Assembly (NCBI RefSeq): GCF_043290135.1
Contig: NC_134710.1
Location: 281,975,776-282,039,775 of the forward strand
DNA: 64,000 nucleotides
Direction: 5' to 3'
Source: Rhipicephalus microplus
Lineage: Eukaryota > Arthropoda > Arachnida > Ixodida > Ixodidae
This document shows positions 57,640 to 64,000 of the stretch, piece by piece. Numbering within the stretch: position 1 is the stretch's first letter; every line of letters starts with the position of its first letter. The translations under genes and the position numbers were made by a program. A model generated the notes under the pieces. The model did no database searches. It saw only the letters and a list, made by a program, of their open reading frames with translations, and was not told where the DNA came from.

Positions 57640-58599
57640 ATTAAAGCGTCAGCATTGTTGCCATATATACTGGTGGTTACTTGCACGCCCGAATACTGAA
57701 GTAATTACTCATTAGAGTGCTGTGGTGCTACAACGAAAATAAGCTGTTCATGTTGATCAAGAGCTGCCAGTGAGTCTGTCGAAAAGGACGATGATTAAAT
57801 GCGAAGTGCTTCAAAAAGTTATATCTGCGCAGGACTGATAAACACCACGGTTGCTCAAGACGGTGACAGTAAAGTGCCTCACGTTCGAGTCCGTAAGTAT
57901 ACTTATATCGAATAGTACGTGTGCATCTTAATCTCTTCCTACAGTTGCTTCAAATCAGATGATGCAAGTCTGAGGAAACCTCACAGCTAAGCCGCAAATA
58001 TGAAGCAATGAATGTGATAGCAACAACTATAAATGTCACGTTAAAAAAAGAAAGCAGATCCGAATGTGTCCCTCGTTGCCCACACACAAATCACGCACGA
58101 AACAGACTCACAGATACAGATGAGCGCAAGTATTTGCCTCAGTTGTTATTTCGCTGTGCCTGAAAAGTGTGCCCTTTTCGCAAACGTAGACTGTGCAGCG
58201 AGTGCAGTGATTGTTGCGCGCGCCGTAAATACAGCATAATCGTTCCAGTGAAACCCTAAGGCGTACGATTGTCCCCACCACGAGGTGAGCGTGCGCACGC
58301 GTTAAAATCTACATCCCCCTCCACCCAACGTGGGGCAAATTACGCGTGGGATATCAAAGCGTGAGTGCGCGCCACCGCGTCCTGACGATCTGGTGACGCG
58401 TGCTCAGTGCGCCATGTCGCTGGGAATGCTGAAAACACGATAGTGCCCCCGAAATCACCATCGACAGCAGTAACTGGTAGATGTATATAGCTTGCTGTTT
58501 CAACGTTGAAGGAGGTGCTCCTTCGTGAATCATTGGCGAACGCTACGCACTCTGAAGCAAGATGTCACGCGTTCCGAATCCACACACCAGAGTATTTTT
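57640..58599. other. Anonymous sequence
   Basis: No supported feature. GC content rises around 58230-58440 but I see no gene. Confidence 0.35.
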
Positions 58600-59850
<1,251 letters not shown>

Positions 59851-60780
59851 TTTTCTCTCGTCCTCGCTTACGTTCGGCGTAGAGCAGTCGTAGCAGTTCA
59901 GCCGAACTAACCTTAAGCTTAAACCGTACTTCGGGGGGCACGGTAACTGTGAAGACCGTACATATTCAGTTAAGAAGTGTATTGTACCCGTGAAAGTGTA
60001 GTTTCTACCATAACTGACCCATGCGATGTAATATAGTCACCTTCGGTAAAACAAATCTCAAGCTAGAAACACCGAGATTGGGCATTCCAGCAGCTAACTG
60101 CTTCCGGGGACGTGCGGCTTTCTGGGGTACGAGCCAGAATGACTGACTGTTAAAATAGCTTGATTTCAATTATCAGAATAATAGTTCTGTCATACTGTGT
60201 TGCAAATTATCACTTATAGTTGTACAGTTTATAAAATACATTAACAAAACACGATCACATTTCAAAGAAAGCGCACCCGTGCCAGGAGGGTCCTGGTGCG
60301 CTGGAGCCTTGCCCAAATATTACTTGCATTCCGCCTATCACGCTCCCCACCCCACCCAAGAGCAAACATAGTCAAAATACGACGCATAAGTTCTGGGCCT
60401 CTCTGCTCCCTGAAGGAACACAATTGTCATCTGTGACCCACCCCCCACAGAGAAAAAAAAATCCTAGCACCACTCTCCGCCCGCACGCTATGATTGCTTT
60501 AGCGTGCTCGCATTTCCAATGCCTAACTAAAAGTAAAGCTACATTTGTGTAACACATATACCATCATATTCAGTAAAATTTATGATCGACATCTCGCGAT
60601 TCGATATCAAGTCTTTCAGGAAATGCACCAATCACGCCCAGATTCTTCCAATGTGCCGCTAATGTTCCCACTGCGCTGTAGGCCGTACAGCGTGACTAGT
60701 GCTTTGCAGCGCTCTTCAAGACACTGGGCCAGCTATAGAGACTGGTCCAGTGCGTTTCACTGCTCTAGGCGACACTGGTC
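59851..60780. other. Anonymous sequence
   Basis: No domain or exon structure that I can support. Confidence 0.35.
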
Positions 60781-60781
60781 C

Positions 60782-60845
60782 CGCTGTACAGTGTGTCCCA
60801 GGGGTACCCACCGCGCTTTTTTAAGCTGGGACACACTATACAGCG
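60782..60845. repeat. Short hairpin with 20 bp stem
   Basis: The arms CGCTGTACAGTGTGTCCCAG (60782-60801) and CTGGGACACACTATACAGCG (60826-60845) pair with one mismatch around a 24 nt loop. Nearby is CGCTGTAGGCCGTACAGCG (about 60674-60692), another palindrome with the same CTGTA/TACAG ends. Confidence 0.7.
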
Positions 60846-61250
60846 TTTCCAATATCACCCAGCGTGCTGAAACACGCACGGATAAGCTACAAATGCCGTT
60901 TTTATTTTTTCGATAGCGAGAGATTTCAAAAAGCGAAGACCAGTATAGCAAACATCTTCGATGTGTACTAATTCATCAGTCACAATGATGCTTAATAAAT
61001 TTTTTGCGTGTTTCATAGAACACACTAGCAGTTAAACGAAAACCGCATCTTTGCAATTATTGATGCCCTACACCAACCATTGTAAATCCGATGAATCGGC
61101 AGAGGAACACGTGCAGCCGCACAAACATTCAGTGTTCGCACTAATGACTGTGAGGTAGGCGATCGCTAATTGAACGCAACGCAAGCACAATGGTGTGCTC
61201 CTCTGTAATTGCTGGTGGTAAACGTGGCTCTATCGCAGCTATTTAGGTGA

Positions 61251-61448
61251 ATGCTGGTGGCCAAAGAGAATGAATTCTGTGGCCAGGCGACACCAGACAG
61301 CAATGCACTGATACGAACACTGAGTGCCACTACGATACATGGAATAGTGGTCCACGTAAAGATATTCGTTGATGACACATATATGACCCAAGGACCGGGG
61401 CTTGCATTGTTCCGTCCAATTATACCGAAAAGTTGCCCCGAGCACTGA
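61251..61448 (+). CDS. Possible last exon with CUB-like C-terminus
   Basis: The plus frame contains NEFCGQATPDSNALIRTLSA, GIVVHVKIFVDDTYMTQGPG and LALFRPIIPKSCPEH, then TGA. The order Cys-Gly, Pro, beta-like VHVKIFVDD and GPGLALF resembles the second half of a CUB domain (CG...P......V-F-SD.....GF-A-F). An A-rich AATAAA-type motif is near 61641. No clear acceptor precedes it, and a TGA sits directly before the first ATG, so the exon start is undefined. The assignment is tentative. Confidence 0.25.
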   Translation: MLVAKENEFCGQATPDSNALIRTLSATTIHGIVVHVKIFVDDTYMTQGPGLALFRPIIPKSCPEH

Positions 61449-62808
61449 CAGAGATTCTCCAATCTTCAGCTTAGCATCCCTTCTGTCGTGTTCATCTCAT
61501 CACCACCGCCCCACAAAAGCGCGCGCTATGCGTCTCGAAAGTTAGCGGGGAAAAACGAGAAAAAGTATTCCAATAACCGCAACTGTCTAAGCCAGCCGCT
61601 GAGCTCCACATATAATGTTGCGCGAGGCATCAAAACTGTAAAATAAAAAAAACAGAAAAACCCGTAAATATGTATTGTACCGAAGCATAGTGGCACCAGC
61701 TCTGTGCCAGTGTGAAAAAGCCTTATGGGGGATCGACGCGCTCAGTCATCGCAGACTGAGATGGTAGCTTACGGCTGCGGAGCTCCAGGACGTTACCCAG
61801 CACGTTTCCACCAAATGCAACGAGCAAGGTTGCGTAAAAACACAGGTTATTATTCGAGAAACGTTAGCCGCAAGAAGCTGGCACAGGCAACAACCCGGCA
61901 AGCACGAGCCACACACGGACGTCAAAGTCTCTTTTCACGCTGGCACAGAGCTGGCGCCACTATGCTTCAGTACAGTATGAACAAAAAAAATTTGTTAAAA
62001 AATAAACAGACGAGTAACGCAAAATTATGTTTGCCGTTAAGAAAAAAGGGATAATAAAGTCGATTACGACGTATGACATAACAGAAACAACAAAAGTACA
62101 GCAGAGAGAAAGTAAACAAAAATAATAGCTGTAAGTACGTTCAAAATACGAAACGGTATAGAAGTATTCGTAGGTTCACACTTGTGCATGTACAAAAATT
62201 GCATTGACCAAATATGCACTATTATAAAAAGAGTATCGTGCTCCGATCGTCACAAAGAACTGCCAAAGGCAAAGTGTATCCGGTGAGAACAAAAATCAGC
62301 AACCGGGTGAGTTGTGTAGCGGCGGCCGCTAAAGTGCGGATATGAGTCGGTATATGGCAATGAAATTTCAATGTATTCACTGACCGAGAGCTGGAGTTAT
62401 CGTTCAACTTGCAAAATAACGACATCAAAGCTTATGCAATCCTAACTGTCAACGGCTAACACAATCACAGGATGTTGAGAGCATTCTAGGGGAGTTAAAC
62501 AGAAGAAACTATCGACGTAGCTGAGGGGTTACAGGCGGGGGTCAATGATATATAGGCGAGGAGAACAGGTCCATAAAAGAGAACTCATTCGTGAGGCAGG
62601 TGGCATCAGTTGTATTTAAACTGGGATTACCTCAACTTATGTTAGATGAGCATTGTTGCTGCTCATGCAGAATGGATTAAAACTAAGAACGACAAATATA
62701 AAGAGTAGGTTGAGGAAGAGTGTTGAGGTTAAGGATTATAAATTCATCGATTTGATACCTGAACATAACATAATTCCACTTCATTTGCATGCGCGGTTAC
62801 AAAAATCG
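61449..62808. other. Anonymous sequence
   Basis: I see no gene or repeat that I can support. Confidence 0.35.

Positions 62809-64000
<1,192 letters not shown>

Overview
This window looks like intron and intergenic DNA from a hard tick (Ixodida, most likely a metastriate such as Rhipicephalus or a relative). The indicators are: a tRNA-derived SINE in at least seven copies that matches, as far as I can recall, the Ruka-type SINE described from Rhipicephalus; LINE families whose proteins resemble the tick transposon proteins common in sialome data (I-like with RNase H, L1/Tx1-like, RTE-like, CR1/L2-like); spliced, AT-rich, gene-poor sequence; and many GATA, TA and ATT microsatellites. There are no bacterial operons, CRISPR arrays, rRNA or intact tRNA genes. 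Species assignment is inference.

Layout. 1-9 kb: the possible 3' end of a host gene (two terminal exons and a poly-A signal, 854-1143), a hairpin repeat, a degenerate TCCG-type satellite, one old SINE, and a segment repeated at 17-18 kb. 9.1-15.7 kb: a nested transposon cluster. An LTR element carrying only gag (9087-12924) is split by an I-like LINE (10936-12838), and a CR1/L2-like LINE (12958-15604) lies next to it, all at one TA-rich site. 16-24 kb: old SINEs, the second copy of the 7.5-8.3 kb segment, and a direct tandem duplication of about 1.0 kb (22.2-24.1 kb). 24.5-33.8 kb: two copies of a tick repeat made of ~145 bp units and ending in a GATA microsatellite. One contains an RTE LINE and the other a PIF/Harbinger-like remnant. 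Between them lie LTR-like sequence with a complete SINE and other repeats. 33.9-37.5 kb: a decayed Ty3/gypsy-like element with gag, protease and LTR-like sequence. 37.55-43.35 kb: an essentially full-length I-like LINE on the minus strand with a perfect 12 bp target-site duplication (TSD). 43.4-46.5 kb: a 101 bp-arm hairpin and a second I-like LINE fragment. 47.4-51.8 kb: the only stretch with several host-exon signatures, including two signal-peptide exons in opposite orientation. 52.3-57.3 kb: an L1/Tx1-like LINE with a nested SINE, followed by two copies of a second SINE family. 58.6-59.9 kb: a third, inverted copy of the GATA-ended repeat. 60-64 kb: mostly anonymous, with one hairpin, one possible terminal exon and an ATT array.

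How the parts relate. Nearly all recognisable protein sequence belongs to retroelements. Most reading frames are broken; only the CR1/L2-like frame (661 codons) is long and open. The real genes appear to be small, multi-exon, probably secreted proteins whose exons are separated by transposon-filled introns. I could not assemble any complete host gene, and exon calls rest on splice signals, reading frame and poly-A signals only. Nested insertions, TSDs and matching empty sites give a relative order of insertion at several places. No new biochemical system is evident. The most unusual structures are the inverted 145 bp-unit repeat family and the long hairpins.
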